This document shows, piece after piece, positions 17,462-26,065 of a stretch of 64,000 nt of DNA. The notes beneath the pieces were generated by a model. The model was not told the DNA's origin, searched no databases, and saw nothing but the letters and a program-made list of their open reading frames with translations. Position 1 is the stretch's first letter. Each line of letters opens with the position of its first letter. This DNA comes from Flavobacterium nitrogenifigens (lineage in GTDB: Bacteria > Bacteroidota > Bacteroidia > Flavobacteriales > Flavobacteriaceae): NCBI RefSeq assembly GCF_003254565.1, contig NZ_QJRI01000164.1, forward strand, positions 1 through 64,000, read 5' to 3'. The position numbers were made by a program, and so were the translations under genes.

Positions 17462-17872
17462 TTAAAGAATATTAATCTCAACGTTTATATTCCCTCTTGT
17501 TGCTTTAGAATATGGACAAGTCTGATGCGCTTGCGCTGCCAAAGCTTCCGCAGTTTGAATATCAATTCCAGGAAGACTTATATTTAATCTTGCCTGAAGA
17601 GAATATTCTCCTTCTGTTACGCACAAATCTACTTCGGCATCTACAGCGGTTTCTGCTGGAAGTCGAACCCCAAGTTTAGAAGCCGCGATTCCTAAAGCTC
17701 CAATAAAACAAGCCGACCATCCCGCAGCAAACAACTGCTCTGGATTTGTTCCCGGACGCGAAGATCCCGGTGCGCTTAATTTGATATTCAATTGTTCGTC
17801 TGAACTTTGAGAAGCTCCTTCTCTACCGCCAGTTGTGTGTGTTTTTCCTGTGTATAAAATTTTTGTGTCCAT
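17462..17872 (-). CDS. ohr: organic hydroperoxide resistance protein Ohr
   Basis: The 136-residue protein has the two catalytic cysteines of Ohr: Cys55 in FAAGWSACFIGAL and Cys119 in HQTCPYSKATRGN. The opening KILYTGKTHTTGGREG is typical. Ohr reduces organic hydroperoxides using dithiol donors such as lipoylated proteins. It is cytoplasmic and acts as a dimer. It lies between the epoxide-hydrolase-like gene and the DUF1223 gene on the same strand. No OhrR/MarR regulator gene is seen next to it, so control must come from elsewhere. Confidence 0.93.
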   Translation of the reverse strand: MDTKILYTGKTHTTGGREGASQSSDEQLNIKLSAPGSSRPGTNPEQLFAAGWSACFIGALGIAASKLGVRLPAETAVDAEVDLCVTEGEYSLQARLNISLPGIDIQTAEALAAQAHQTCPYSKATRGNINVEINIL

Positions 17873-17987
17873 GTTATTAATTGTTAATTATTAATTGTAA
17901 ATTTTTATATGCTTTATGTTGATTTTTTGTAAGGTTTAAAATATAAGTCGTGAGAGGAATTAACCATTCACCATTTACAATTCACCA

Positions 17988-18974
17988 TTATTTAGAAACA
18001 TCAATTATAGCTTGTGCAAATGCCTTTGGATCTTCTTGCGGAACATTGTGTCCGATTCCTTTTAAAACTCTGTGCTCGTATTTTCCTGTGAATTTGTTTG
18101 CATACGCTTTTCCATCCGCGAAAGCGCCATCAAAATCGCTTCCTATTGTAATGGTAGGAACTTTAATCTCTGGTTTTGCTGCCAAACGTTTTTCTAGATT
18201 ATCGTATTTAGATTCACCTGCTTCTAGAGATTGTCTCCATCTGTAGTTGTGAATCACAATTGCTACGTGATCTGGATTATCAAAAGATTGAGCGGTTTGA
18301 TCGTAAGTTCCTTTGTCAAAATTCCATAACGGAGAAGCGATTTTCCAGATTAGTTTATTGAAATCATAAGTGTTTTGAGTGTAACCTTGTCTTCCTCTTT
18401 CAGTTGCGAAATAATATTGGTACCACCATCCTAACTCAGCTGTTGGAGGAAGCGGTTTTAAGTTTGCTTCTAAATTCACCACCAAATAACCACTTACCGA
18501 AACCAAACCTTTTACGCGTTCTGGCCAAAGTGCCGATACTACCACTGCTGTTCTTGCGCCCCAATCGAAACCGCCAATTACGGCTTTCTCAATTTTAAGG
18601 GCATCCATAAAAGCGATAATATCACTTGCTAAAGCTGCCTGCTGACCGTTTCTGAAAGTATCTTTAGAAAGGAAAGTCGTTGTTCCAAATCCTCGTAAAT
18701 AGGGTGTAAAAACGTGGTATCCTTTTGCCACCAAAATCGGAACGACTTCGTTGTAACTATGAATATCGTATGGCCAGCCGTGAAGCAAGATGACAGGCGT
18801 TCCGTTTGACGGACCTGCTTCAGCATAACCCACGTTTAATAATCCTGCATTAATTTGTTTTAAAGTTCCTAAAGAACTGTTTACTTCAATTGTTTTTTTT
18901 GTTGAAGTCTGTGCTTGAGTAAAAGCTGCATTCATAAAAAGAATAGCGATTAGAATTTTTGATAGTGTTTTCAT
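17988..18974 (-). CDS. alpha/beta hydrolase, epoxide hydrolase-like, secreted
   Basis: The 328-residue protein has a signal peptide (MKTLSKILIAILFMNAAFTQ) and an alpha/beta hydrolase fold. The oxyanion motif is LLHGWPYDIHSY (HGxP). The nucleophile elbow GGFDWGART places Asp, not Ser, at the catalytic position, as in epoxide hydrolases and haloalkane dehalogenases. The late catalytic His is in GIGHNVPQEDP. The likely reaction is epoxide hydrolysis in the periplasm; the substrate is unknown. The promoter 38 bases upstream has the 21-bp direct repeat shared with the DoxX-like and cupin genes. Confidence 0.88.
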   Translation of the reverse strand: MKTLSKILIAILFMNAAFTQAQTSTKKTIEVNSSLGTLKQINAGLLNVGYAEAGPSNGTPVILLHGWPYDIHSYNEVVPILVAKGYHVFTPYLRGFGTTTFLSKDTFRNGQQAALASDIIAFMDALKIEKAVIGGFDWGARTAVVVSALWPERVKGLVSVSGYLVVNLEANLKPLPPTAELGWWYQYYFATERGRQGYTQNTYDFNKLIWKIASPLWNFDKGTYDQTAQSFDNPDHVAIVIHNYRWRQSLEAGESKYDNLEKRLAAKPEIKVPTITIGSDFDGAFADGKAYANKFTGKYEHRVLKGIGHNVPQEDPKAFAQAIIDVSK

Positions 18975-19018
18975 AATTTTTATTTTTTGATTAGTTGATT
19001 ATCAGTTAATTTCTTTGT

Positions 19019-19093
19019 CAAAGGTATCTTGACAATGCTTGTTTTAAAAGGTAAAAAAAGGTGAAGTGGACAAAGCTTGAGGTGAAGCGGACA
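19019..19093 (-). promoter_or_regulatory. LytTR-type direct repeat and promoter of the epoxide-hydrolase-like gene
   Basis: On the minus strand, TGTCCGCTTCACC (19081-19093) and TGTCCACTTCACC (19060-19072) lie at a 21-bp period. A 33-base gap leads to TACCTTTG (19019-19026), a perfect TAnnTTTG box, with TTTT (19046-19049) 19 bases ahead of it. The ATG is at 18974. Confidence 0.8.
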
Positions 19094-19111
19094 TGCTTTA
19101 CATTGTAGTAA

Positions 19112-19271
19112 TTTAACCGCAATGCACGCCAAGGTTTTACGCAAGGTTCGCAAGGTTTTTCTAATCTCGCAAAGTCGCTAAGACGCAAAGTTTTATTCAT
19201 ATAGCTTTGCGCTCTTTGCGTTTTTTTACAAAGTCGTATAGGTAAAAAACCTTGCGCACTTTGCGGTTAAA
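19112..19271. repeat. fold-back repeat family B
   Basis: TTTAACCGCAATGCACGCCA opens the element and CTTGCGCACTTTGCGGTTAA closes it, with internal CGCAAAGTCGCTAAGACGCA. The arms are imperfect complements. It lies just upstream of the LytTR-type promoter at 19019-19093. Confidence 0.75.
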
Positions 19272-19316
19272 CCCCACACGCACTTCAACATGCAACCTGA
19301 AACATTAAACTTGAAA

Positions 19317-19727
19317 CTATTTCTTCATAGTCAAAATAGGTTTCCCTTTTTCTACGATATAAGTTGCCAGTTCTGATGCTTTAGCATTTGTATTATTTTT
19401 AGCCGAATGCACTACACCTGCCGGAATAAAAAGCACTTCGCCCGCTTTTAGTGTCACTGGCTTTTCATCTTCTATTTGATATTCCAGCGAACCTTCAACT
19501 ACGTAAATCACTTCTTCACCTGGATGAGAATGTTTGCCGAAAGCTGAATGTCCGTCAAAATCGATTCGTGCTTGAACCATTTCTTTTCCTGGAGTACTTA
19601 GATCATGTTTTTGCAAATCGATACGTTTTACTCCTTGCGCGGTAATCTGATTCGGAACTAAAAAGGCAATGATTCCTAAAACGATAATTGCGATTATAAC
19701 CCATGTTTTTTGTTTTTTCGTTTCCAT
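19317..19727 (-). CDS. membrane-anchored cupin protein
   Basis: The 136-residue protein has an N-terminal membrane segment or uncleaved signal (WVIIAIIVLGIIAFLVPNQI) and one cupin domain. Metal-ligand pattern: His-x-His in FGKHSHPGEEVIYV with the following Glu, and a late His in PAGVVHSAKN. Single-domain cupins of this kind bind a metal and often act in stress or small-molecule oxidation; the reaction is unknown. Its promoter has the 21-bp direct repeat shared with the adjacent epoxide-hydrolase-like gene. Confidence 0.85.
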   Translation of the reverse strand: METKKQKTWVIIAIIVLGIIAFLVPNQITAQGVKRIDLQKHDLSTPGKEMVQARIDFDGHSAFGKHSHPGEEVIYVVEGSLEYQIEDEKPVTLKAGEVLFIPAGVVHSAKNNTNAKASELATYIVEKGKPILTMKK

Positions 19728-19770
19728 AACTTCTGATTTAAATTATTTGTTTTTCTGTTAATTTCTTCGT

Positions 19771-19845
19771 CAAAAGTATTTCGATAACCCTTCATACGAA
19801 ATCAGAAAATAGGTGAAACGGACAAACTTCAAGGTGAAATGGACA
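19771..19845 (-). promoter_or_regulatory. LytTR-type direct repeat and promoter of the cupin gene
   Basis: On the minus strand, TGTCCATTTCACC (19833-19845) and TGTCCGTTTCACC (19812-19824) lie at a 21-bp period, then 33 bases, then TACTTTTG (19771-19778), a perfect TAnnTTTG box, with TTTC (19798-19801) 19 bases ahead. The ATG is at 19727. Confidence 0.8.
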
Positions 19846-19880
19846 GCGTGTGAGTTGTGAGTTGTGAAATGTTTGAGAGA

Positions 19881-20071
19881 TTAACCGCAAAGCACACTAA
19901 GATTTACGCAAGGCTCGCTAAGTTTTTTAATCTCGCAAAGACGCGAAGTCGCAAAGTTTTATTCTCACAAAGTTTTGCGTTCTTAACACTTTTAATAAGT
20001 TTAACTCTAAAAATATCTTTGTGTGCCTTGCGTATCCCGATAGGTGTCGGGATTGCGAACTTTGCGGTTAA
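19881..20071. repeat. fold-back repeat family B with palindrome variant inserted
   Basis: TTAACCGCAAAGCACACTAA opens the element and ACTTTGCGGTTAA closes it. The right arm is interrupted at 20036-20051 by CCCGATAGGTGTCGGG, an imperfect copy of the 16-bp palindrome. Confidence 0.75.
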
Positions 20072-20147
20072 ATAAACAGCATGCAAAAAAAATCAGGTAT
20101 AGTATGTTATTACTATCCTGATTTATATAATTCTTCTGTAGTTAATT

Positions 20148-21404
20148 CTAATTCTCTAGTTTCAAATAATTACCATCAAAACTAATCACGACCTTTTCAA
20201 ATTGCCCGAGTACATCTTGACCAATATTTCCATAGTTTACTTCGCCATAAACGCCATAATCCTTTGGCGCAATTTCCATTTTTGGGAGCTGAATTGTTTT
20301 ATTTCCAAGCAATATAGGCTGATCTTTTAATACCAATATTTCAGTCGAAACAACTTCTGCACCAGCACTGGAAGATTTTGTTGTTTCTAAAGTGCCAATA
20401 CGATCGAGATCGGTTTTGAATGTTTCGTAAAACGCTTTATTAAATAGACTTACTTTTGCACCGCTATCAAAGTTGAACGGCAGTGTTTTATCTTTATATT
20501 TCAACATTACAATTGCTCTGAGTTCGTCTACAAACAAATTTTTTTTGTTTGTACCTGATTCTAATTCTTTTGAAAACGTAAGTTTATCTTTTTCAAAAGT
20601 AATTGTTCCTAATTCTTTTATTATTGGAAAACCAATGATTCCGTTAATTACATACGCCCCATCTGCAAAAGTAAAAGCCTTATCAGGATACACTAAAAAC
20701 ACAGCGTTATGAATTTTCAATTCTCCCAAATTAATCTCAGACGCCACACCAATACGGACTTTATTTTTCTGTCCCGTAAAACTCTCCACCGAAATATTAT
20801 TGTCTGGAAGTATTTTTACTCCCATTTTCTTTGCTGTGCTTTCTGTAATACAGCTAATTCCAGCTCCGGTATCAAAAACAAAATAAGCCAGTGTGTCTTT
20901 TGCTTTTACTTCTGTCGTAATTAAACCCGCTTTGTCTTTTACGGTAGCAACAGTAATTTTGGTAAACTTATCTATAGATTGTGGTCTAGTACTTCGCAAC
21001 GTCTTCCAAATTTGCTGCGTATTTATTTCGTCCAAAAGTTCTTCTTGGGTAAAGCGCTGCTGAAACTTCATGGTCAAAACTTTGGAAGCCATATAAGCAG
21101 AATTGTAACTAAAGAGTTTGATATAATTATCATCTTTCAACTTGGCAAATTCATAACTATTTATAAGTTCGCTATTTTTCAGACTGTCCAAATACTGATT
21201 GGAAAGCTTTGGTTTATTGCAGACATTGGCATATAATCCTTTATAGAAATAATAATCTTTCCCCTTTTCTTTGCTGTTAAGACTATCCATTTTAGCAAAC
21301 TGATGCTGTTTGCTAAATTGTTTTAAAATAGAATCTGAACTTGTCTGCCCTAAGACTATCTGCACTGTAAATAAAAGACCAAGTAAAAGTTTGTTAGAAT
21401 TCAT
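20148..21404 (-). CDS. secreted retropepsin-like aspartyl protease family protein
   Basis: I place the start at the ATG giving MNSNKLLLGLLFTVQIVLGQ, 40 codons inside the longest frame, because a clean signal peptide begins there. The protein of about 418 residues has two retropepsin-like half-domains, with DTGAGISCIT in the first and NFDSGAKVSLFNK in the second, each Asp followed by hydrophobic strands. This is the Bacteroidota pattern of paired gag-polyprotein-type protease folds. Activity as a protease is plausible but unproven for the family. A 27-bp insertion unit lies just before the gene, at 21491-21517. Confidence 0.8.
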   Translation of the reverse strand: MNSNKLLLGLLFTVQIVLGQTSSDSILKQFSKQHQFAKMDSLNSKEKGKDYYFYKGLYANVCNKPKLSNQYLDSLKNSELINSYEFAKLKDDNYIKLFSYNSAYMASKVLTMKFQQRFTQEELLDEINTQQIWKTLRSTRPQSIDKFTKITVATVKDKAGLITTEVKAKDTLAYFVFDTGAGISCITESTAKKMGVKILPDNNISVESFTGQKNKVRIGVASEINLGELKIHNAVFLVYPDKAFTFADGAYVINGIIGFPIIKELGTITFEKDKLTFSKELESGTNKKNLFVDELRAIVMLKYKDKTLPFNFDSGAKVSLFNKAFYETFKTDLDRIGTLETTKSSSAGAEVVSTEILVLKDQPILLGNKTIQLPKMEIAPKDYGVYGEVNYGNIGQDVLGQFEKVVISFDGNYLKLEN

Positions 21405-21490
21405 TAATCTGATTTTTAGAATGTTAAATATAAAGAAAATCCAAAAAAAAATAAAATCCCAAATTCCAATTCCTTGTCTTGGGATTTGGC

Positions 21491-21517
21491 CCCAAGTGAT
21501 AGCCAACAGGTGAAGCA
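21491..21517. repeat. 27-bp insertion unit, copy 2
   Basis: Starts CCCAAGTGATAGCC and ends CAGGTGAAGCA. It corresponds base for base in length to units at 8411-8437 and 26087-26113. Confidence 0.6.
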
Positions 21518-21606
21518 ATTTCAAAAATTAGAATTTTAAAAAAAATCAGGATTAGTATTTTACCACCATCCTGATTTTTTCTGAATTATAACTAACTTTT
21601 ATTTAA

Positions 21607-21653
21607 ACTTTCGACTTTTGACTTTTGACTTTCGACTTTTGACTTTCGACTTT
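21607..21653. repeat. short tandem repeat
   Basis: Alternating TTCGACTTTTGAC and TTTTGAC units, period 9-10 bases, directly after the stop of the 860-codon lipoprotein gene. Confidence 0.8.
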
Positions 21654-24212
21654 TTATCTTCTTCCTCTAAAGCCTCCACCGCCTCTAAAACCGCCACCAC
21701 CGAAGCCGCCTCCATTAAAACCTCCGCTTCTTTGGATATTTTGGAAATTTCTGGTTTGCATTTCACCTCGATCTCTTGACATAGCCGAACGGTCTAGATC
21801 GTTTGTAATATCTGGGCGACCAGCTTCTCCAAGGGGTTTATTTGGCTGTCCGAGCGTTTGATCTGCTTTAGGGAAATTATCTCGTTGCATTCCATCACCC
21901 ATTCGGGTTTCACCACCTAGATTTTGGTTGTCACGCTGCATACGTTCTCCCGCTCCATTTGCTCCAAGTCCCTGATTGTTATCACGCTGAATCCTTTCTC
22001 CTGCTCCATTTGCACCAAGCCCTTGATTATCGCGTTGAATTCGTTCACCAGCGCCATTTGCTCCAAGTCCTTGGTTAGCTCTATTCTGAATTCCTTCGCC
22101 CGCTTTTTTAGATGAACCTAGAGTTCCTGCTTTCGTCCAACCGCCGTTTCCGTTATTATAATGGCTCCAATTTCCATTGGCATCTCTTTTATAAACATGT
22201 CCATCGTGACCCGCATATAGATTGTTATTGGTATGAATCGTAGTTCCTCCGCCTCTTCTGTGTGTAATTACACCTTTATTTCCGCCAGAAGTTTCATAAC
22301 CAATCGCTGTTCCGCGTCTTGTGGTAATATGTCCCGTTTGTGCCCACTGATTTCCATTTGTCGCAGCCGAATGACCCCATTGCGCATACGCGTTATGCCC
22401 TTGATTCGTTCTCGCATAATTACCCGTCCACGGATTATATGTACTTGCAGCCGTACGTCCGCCATACCAGCCTTGTACACTCGCAGAACGTCCATATCTT
22501 CCTGTTGCAGGATTATACCAAGCCGAAGTTCCCGCTGCACCATAAGGTCCGTAAACACGTCTTCCAGCCGCATAACCTCCCGTCCACGGATTGTAAACTG
22601 CGCCGCCTCCATAAGCATAAGGCCACGGACGATAAATTGGATACATTCCGCCGTAATACATATAAGGAGGATAATACCATCCCGTACCGTAAGTCAATAT
22701 AGCGCCGAATGTTGCACCAATAATAAAAGCACCTAAATAACCCGCTGTTGCACTGCTTTCAACTGTTGTATCGGTTGTAGTTTGCGTTACATAGGTGACA
22801 TTATATACTGGCGAACTTGGTGGAATCGTATAAATTTCTTTCGGAACAGAATCGCAGGTTTTCCAAGGTCCATTCGGACTAGTCGACATAAACCAAACCG
22901 CTTGAAAACATAAATAATACAAATCGCCCACTTTTACGATCTTCTCTTGCGTATTGCTTGCATATTGCATTTTTGTTCCATCAATAGGTTTAAACTGAGG
23001 AGTTCCGCCATCATACGATACTTTTACTTTTGCCTCAGCATCCGATTTCTTCAAAATAGCCGTTGTCGGAACTTGTGATAACATTACAGCATCATTCGCT
23101 TCCTGAGTTCCTGGCACAGACGACAATACATTGGCACGCGGAGAATCCTTTGGAATCTTAGCAAAATCAGCAGGAAGGCTATTACTGGCATAACTCCATG
23201 GTCCAGTTAGTTCTTTAGACTTAAACCATCTTCCAGACAATAATACATAATACTGACCTTTATTTTCATCAGCAAAAATATCATTCTCGGTATTGTCAAT
23301 ATATAACAATTTGGTTCCCGGAATTTTAACAAACTTTGGACTTCCGTTTATGGCAATCAATTCAGCAGGTTTATTGCTGTAAAAAACCTCTGGAGCTCCA
23401 CCAGAAGACGGAGGCGGAATCATTTTCTTAACATCATCAAAGTTCTGTCCCGAAGGCAGATTACTTAAACCCGCAGGCAATTTGGTTGTTTTAGTCCATT
23501 TGCCCGCCACGTTTTTCGAAGTCAGCCAGATATTCTCCACCAATAAATAATAATCCTTTGTAGTTTTATCAAAAAACAAATCCCAATTAGTATTTACTAC
23601 ATATTGAATATCTGTTTTTTCTACAGGCACCAAAACGGGTTCGCCTTGCACAATAAGCAAAATCGACGGATTCGTGCTGTAAAAAATCGCAGGCGGATCA
23701 TTTTTACCCGCAATTCCCTTTGCCGGACTTTTGGTATGACTTAAATCTGCCAAAATACGATCTACCGAAATAGGATCTCCGCTCTGAGGCAGCGTTTCTT
23801 TAAACAGCTTTTCCATTTCAGGCACTTTCTTTTCGTCAAGAGCAGGAAAACGTATATCGGTTACTTGAAGATTTTTAATAAAAGCGCTTCGGTTGTCTTT
23901 GTCTACCAAAGTTTCTGCTTTTAATGAAGCCACGCCCAAAACCTCTTTTCCGTCTTTTGGAGTCAGCGAAAAAGCCACTCGAGCCGTTAGTTCTTTAAAA
24001 TCTTTCCAGTCGTCTACCTGAGGCTGATAATAAACCAGTTTTGTACCGTTGTTCTCCGCTTCACGAGGCCAGCCACGATCTGCAATTAATGTAGAGTCGG
24101 CAGTTTCAGACTTCGCTGTTTCAGAACTTGACTGCTCCGTATCTTTATCTTTTTTGCACGAGAACAAAACTGCACTCAAACAAACTCCAAGTATTAGAAA
24201 AGCATTTCTCAT
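21654..24212 (-). CDS. large lipoprotein with tandem repeats and Gly-rich tail
   Basis: I prefer the start giving MRNAFLILGVCLSAVLFSCKK, eight codons inside the longest frame, because it yields a proper lipobox (LFSC). The protein has about 852 residues. The first half holds repeated beta segments around aromatic pairs (YYLLVENIWLTSKNVAGKW, YYVLLSGRWFKSKELTGPW, YYLCFQAVWFMSTSPNGPW). A hydrophobic Gly-rich stretch (GYLGAFIIGATFGAILTYG) follows, then a Tyr/Gly/Pro-rich region. Four near-identical repeats of about 16 residues contain GLGANGAGERIQRDN. The tail is Gly/Arg rich (FGGGGFRGGGGFRGRR). Homologues have been annotated as carbohydrate-binding family V/XII, from memory; I would not rely on that. 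It is probably a surface lipoprotein. Confidence 0.75.
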   Translation of the reverse strand: MRNAFLILGVCLSAVLFSCKKDKDTEQSSSETAKSETADSTLIADRGWPREAENNGTKLVYYQPQVDDWKDFKELTARVAFSLTPKDGKEVLGVASLKAETLVDKDNRSAFIKNLQVTDIRFPALDEKKVPEMEKLFKETLPQSGDPISVDRILADLSHTKSPAKGIAGKNDPPAIFYSTNPSILLIVQGEPVLVPVEKTDIQYVVNTNWDLFFDKTTKDYYLLVENIWLTSKNVAGKWTKTTKLPAGLSNLPSGQNFDDVKKMIPPPSSGGAPEVFYSNKPAELIAINGSPKFVKIPGTKLLYIDNTENDIFADENKGQYYVLLSGRWFKSKELTGPWSYASNSLPADFAKIPKDSPRANVLSSVPGTQEANDAVMLSQVPTTAILKKSDAEAKVKVSYDGGTPQFKPIDGTKMQYASNTQEKIVKVGDLYYLCFQAVWFMSTSPNGPWKTCDSVPKEIYTIPPSSPVYNVTYVTQTTTDTTVESSATAGYLGAFIIGATFGAILTYGTGWYYPPYMYYGGMYPIYRPWPYAYGGGAVYNPWTGGYAAGRRVYGPYGAAGTSAWYNPATGRYGRSASVQGWYGGRTAASTYNPWTGNYARTNQGHNAYAQWGHSAATNGNQWAQTGHITTRRGTAIGYETSGGNKGVITHRRGGGTTIHTNNNLYAGHDGHVYKRDANGNWSHYNNGNGGWTKAGTLGSSKKAGEGIQNRANQGLGANGAGERIQRDNQGLGANGAGERIQRDNNQGLGANGAGERMQRDNQNLGGETRMGDGMQRDNFPKADQTLGQPNKPLGEAGRPDITNDLDRSAMSRDRGEMQTRNFQNIQRSGGFNGGGFGGGGFRGGGGFRGRR

Positions 24213-24441
24213 AAATTTAAAAATTAGATTATTCATTGAAAACTTATTTTCTCGATCGTCTTATAAAATTGTTTCGCATAAAATTAATTTCACCGCATAA
24301 ATAAAACTACAAATCGGCCGCTTACTTTGTTTCACATTATAATTTGAAACCAAATAAGTGCCTAAATGATTCTTCTTTTCTTGATTTAAGATTGTATTCT
24401 GCCACAAGTAAAGTGGGCTAAAATGAAGTATTGATATTGAT

Positions 24442-24523
24442 TAGGAGCTATTTCCTGCTATCCGCTATATCTTTTGTGGCGAACCCCGCCACAAAAGGAT
24501 GCCGCTACTATCAGGGCTAGGGC
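24442..24523. repeat. structured intergenic element
   Basis: The core is a perfect 11-bp stem, CTTTTGTGGCG and CGCCACAAAAG (24471-24491 region), flanked by CTGCTATCCGCTATAT on one side and GATGCCGCTACTATCAGGGC on the other. Sequences like this recur in Flavobacterium genomes, to my recollection. It could be a structured RNA or a mobile palindrome; its strand is unclear. The rest of the gap 24237-24628 is AT-rich. Confidence 0.55.
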
Positions 24524-24628
24524 ATTCATTTTCAAAAGGAAGTTTTCGAAAAATTATTATTTAAAGTCTTTTGTATTCTAACCTCCATCCAATCAACACT
24601 TATAAATTATTTTTATAAATACTAAAAA

Positions 24629-24667
24629 TTATTAATTTGATTAATAAACACCTTCCCTATACCTTTG
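24629..24667 (+). promoter_or_regulatory. osmC promoter with overlapping inverted repeat
   Basis: TTTG (24636-24639), 20 bases, TACCTTTG (24660-24667): a close match to the Bacteroidota promoter consensus, 62 bases before the ATG. A perfect inverted repeat, TTATTAAT-TTG-ATTAATAA (24629-24647), is centred on the -33 box and is a candidate operator. Confidence 0.65.
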
Positions 24668-24729
24668 TCTCATCAAAATCAAAGAAATGATTTGATCATC
24701 TTAAAAAATAACTTTAAAAAATAGAAATC

Positions 24730-25146
24730 ATGAAATTTACAAGAAGAGCAAACGCAAACTGGAAAGGTACAGGAATGGAAGGAAAAGGAACCATTAGTAC
24801 ACAAAGCACCACTTTAGACAATGCGCAATTATCATTTAAAACTCGTTTTGAGCAAGGTGTCGGAACCAATCCTGAAGAATTAATCGCAGCGGCACATTCT
24901 GGATGTTTTACTATGCAGTTGAGCTTTTTATTATCTGAAGCGGGTTTTGTTCCAGAAGATTTAGATACAACGGCTAAAGTAACTTTTGAAGACGGAACTA
25001 TTACTTTAATTGCTTTAGAACTTACAGGAAAAGTACCTGGAATTTCAGCAGAAGACTTTCAGCAAACCGCTCAAAAAGCAAAAGAAATTTGTCCAATTTC
25101 TAAATTACTGAATACGGAGATTACTTTATCAATCACTTTACTTTAA
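24730..25146 (+). CDS. osmC: OsmC family peroxiredoxin-like protein
   Basis: The 138-residue protein has the two OsmC/Ohr cysteines, Cys59 in AAAHSGCFTMQLSF and Cys121 in AKEICPISKLLN. The opening RRANANWKGTGMEGKG and the lack of Ohr-type GWSACF place it in the OsmC branch rather than Ohr. It should reduce organic hydroperoxides in the cytoplasm. Its promoter has a strong inverted repeat at the -33 box. OxyR is encoded 1.2 kb downstream and ohr 7 kb upstream, so this stretch is rich in peroxide defence. Confidence 0.9.
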   Translation: MKFTRRANANWKGTGMEGKGTISTQSTTLDNAQLSFKTRFEQGVGTNPEELIAAAHSGCFTMQLSFLLSEAGFVPEDLDTTAKVTFEDGTITLIALELTGKVPGISAEDFQQTAQKAKEICPISKLLNTEITLSITLL

Positions 25147-25160
25147 ATAAATCCCAATAC

Positions 25161-25222
25161 AAAAATCCCAAATTCCAAGTCTGAATGGAAAATTGGAATT
25201 TGGAATTTTCAAAATTGGAATT
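25161..25222. repeat. AATTCCAA fold-back repeat, family G
   Basis: CCCAAATTCCAAG faces TTGGAATTTGGAATTTT across a short centre. It lies between osmC and the next gene and could act as a weak terminator. A better copy is at 26238-26283. Confidence 0.6.
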
Positions 25223-25250
25223 TCTATTCAAAATTTAAAATCTAAATAAA

Positions 25251-26012
25251 ATGAAAACAATATTTAAAAGCTTTTTAGCATTCGCAGTACTAATTTTTAG
25301 TTTAGCATTCACAAACGTAAATGCACAAACTAGTCCTAAAATTAAAAATGTGGTATTAGTTCATGGTGCATTCGCAGATGGTTCTGGATGGCAAGGTTTA
25401 TACAAGGTTTTGACTAAAAAAGGCTATAATGTAACGATCGTTCAGAATCCGTTGAGTTCTTTGGAAGATGACGTTCAAGCTACAAACTTAGCTTTAGACA
25501 AACAAGACGGACCAACTATTTTGGTGGGACATTCTTGGGGAGGAACCGTAATTACAGAAGCTGGAAATCACCCAAAAGTAGCAGCTTTGGTTTACGTAGC
25601 GGCTTTACAGCCTGATAATGGCGAAAATTCTGTTCAATGGTTGCAGACTGCTCCTCCAGCTCCAGAAAATGGTGTATTGCCTCCAGATGAAAAAGGAATT
25701 GCGTATTATGACAAAGCTAAATTTCACGCTGGTTTTGCAGGAGATTTGAGCAAAGAACAAGCCGATTTTATGTATGCTTCACAAGGTGCTTTTCATGCGC
25801 AAGGTTTCTTAACGCCAATAACTAAAGCCGCTTGGAGAACTAAACCTTCTTACGGAATCGTAGCAACTGAAGATAAAAGTATTGTTCCGAGTATTCAGTA
25901 CGCCATGTACAAACGCTCTAACACAAAAATCACTGAAATTAAAGGTAGCCACGTGGTATTTATTTCTCAGCCTGAGAAAGTGGCGAATGTGATTGTTGAA
26001 GCAAGTAAATAA
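25251..26012 (+). CDS. secreted alpha/beta hydrolase
   Basis: The 253-residue protein has a signal peptide (about 25 residues, ending VNAQ). The fold motifs are VLVHGAFADGSGW (oxyanion), nucleophile elbow VGHSWGGTVI with Ser, and a late His in KGSHVVFISQP. The Ser nucleophile distinguishes it from the Asp-type hydrolase at 17988-18974. Proteins of this kind are esterase-like or related to salicylate-esterase-type plant enzymes; the substrate is unknown. It follows osmC and faces oxyR. Confidence 0.86.
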   Translation: MKTIFKSFLAFAVLIFSLAFTNVNAQTSPKIKNVVLVHGAFADGSGWQGLYKVLTKKGYNVTIVQNPLSSLEDDVQATNLALDKQDGPTILVGHSWGGTVITEAGNHPKVAALVYVAALQPDNGENSVQWLQTAPPAPENGVLPPDEKGIAYYDKAKFHAGFAGDLSKEQADFMYASQGAFHAQGFLTPITKAAWRTKPSYGIVATEDKSIVPSIQYAMYKRSNTKITEIKGSHVVFISQPEKVANVIVEASK

Positions 26013-26065
26013 TTGTGAATGGTTAATTGATAATTGATAATTGATAATCATAAATTCACATAATC

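Noticed and set aside
18975..20147. rRNA or tRNA genes in the long gaps
   Set aside because: The gaps are filled by repeats and promoters; I see no cloverleaf or rRNA-like sequence here or elsewhere in the window.
22233..22736. 167-codon plus-strand frame rich in Ser, Arg and Ile
   Set aside because: It is the antisense shadow of the Tyr/Gly-rich part of the lipoprotein gene, as its odd composition shows.
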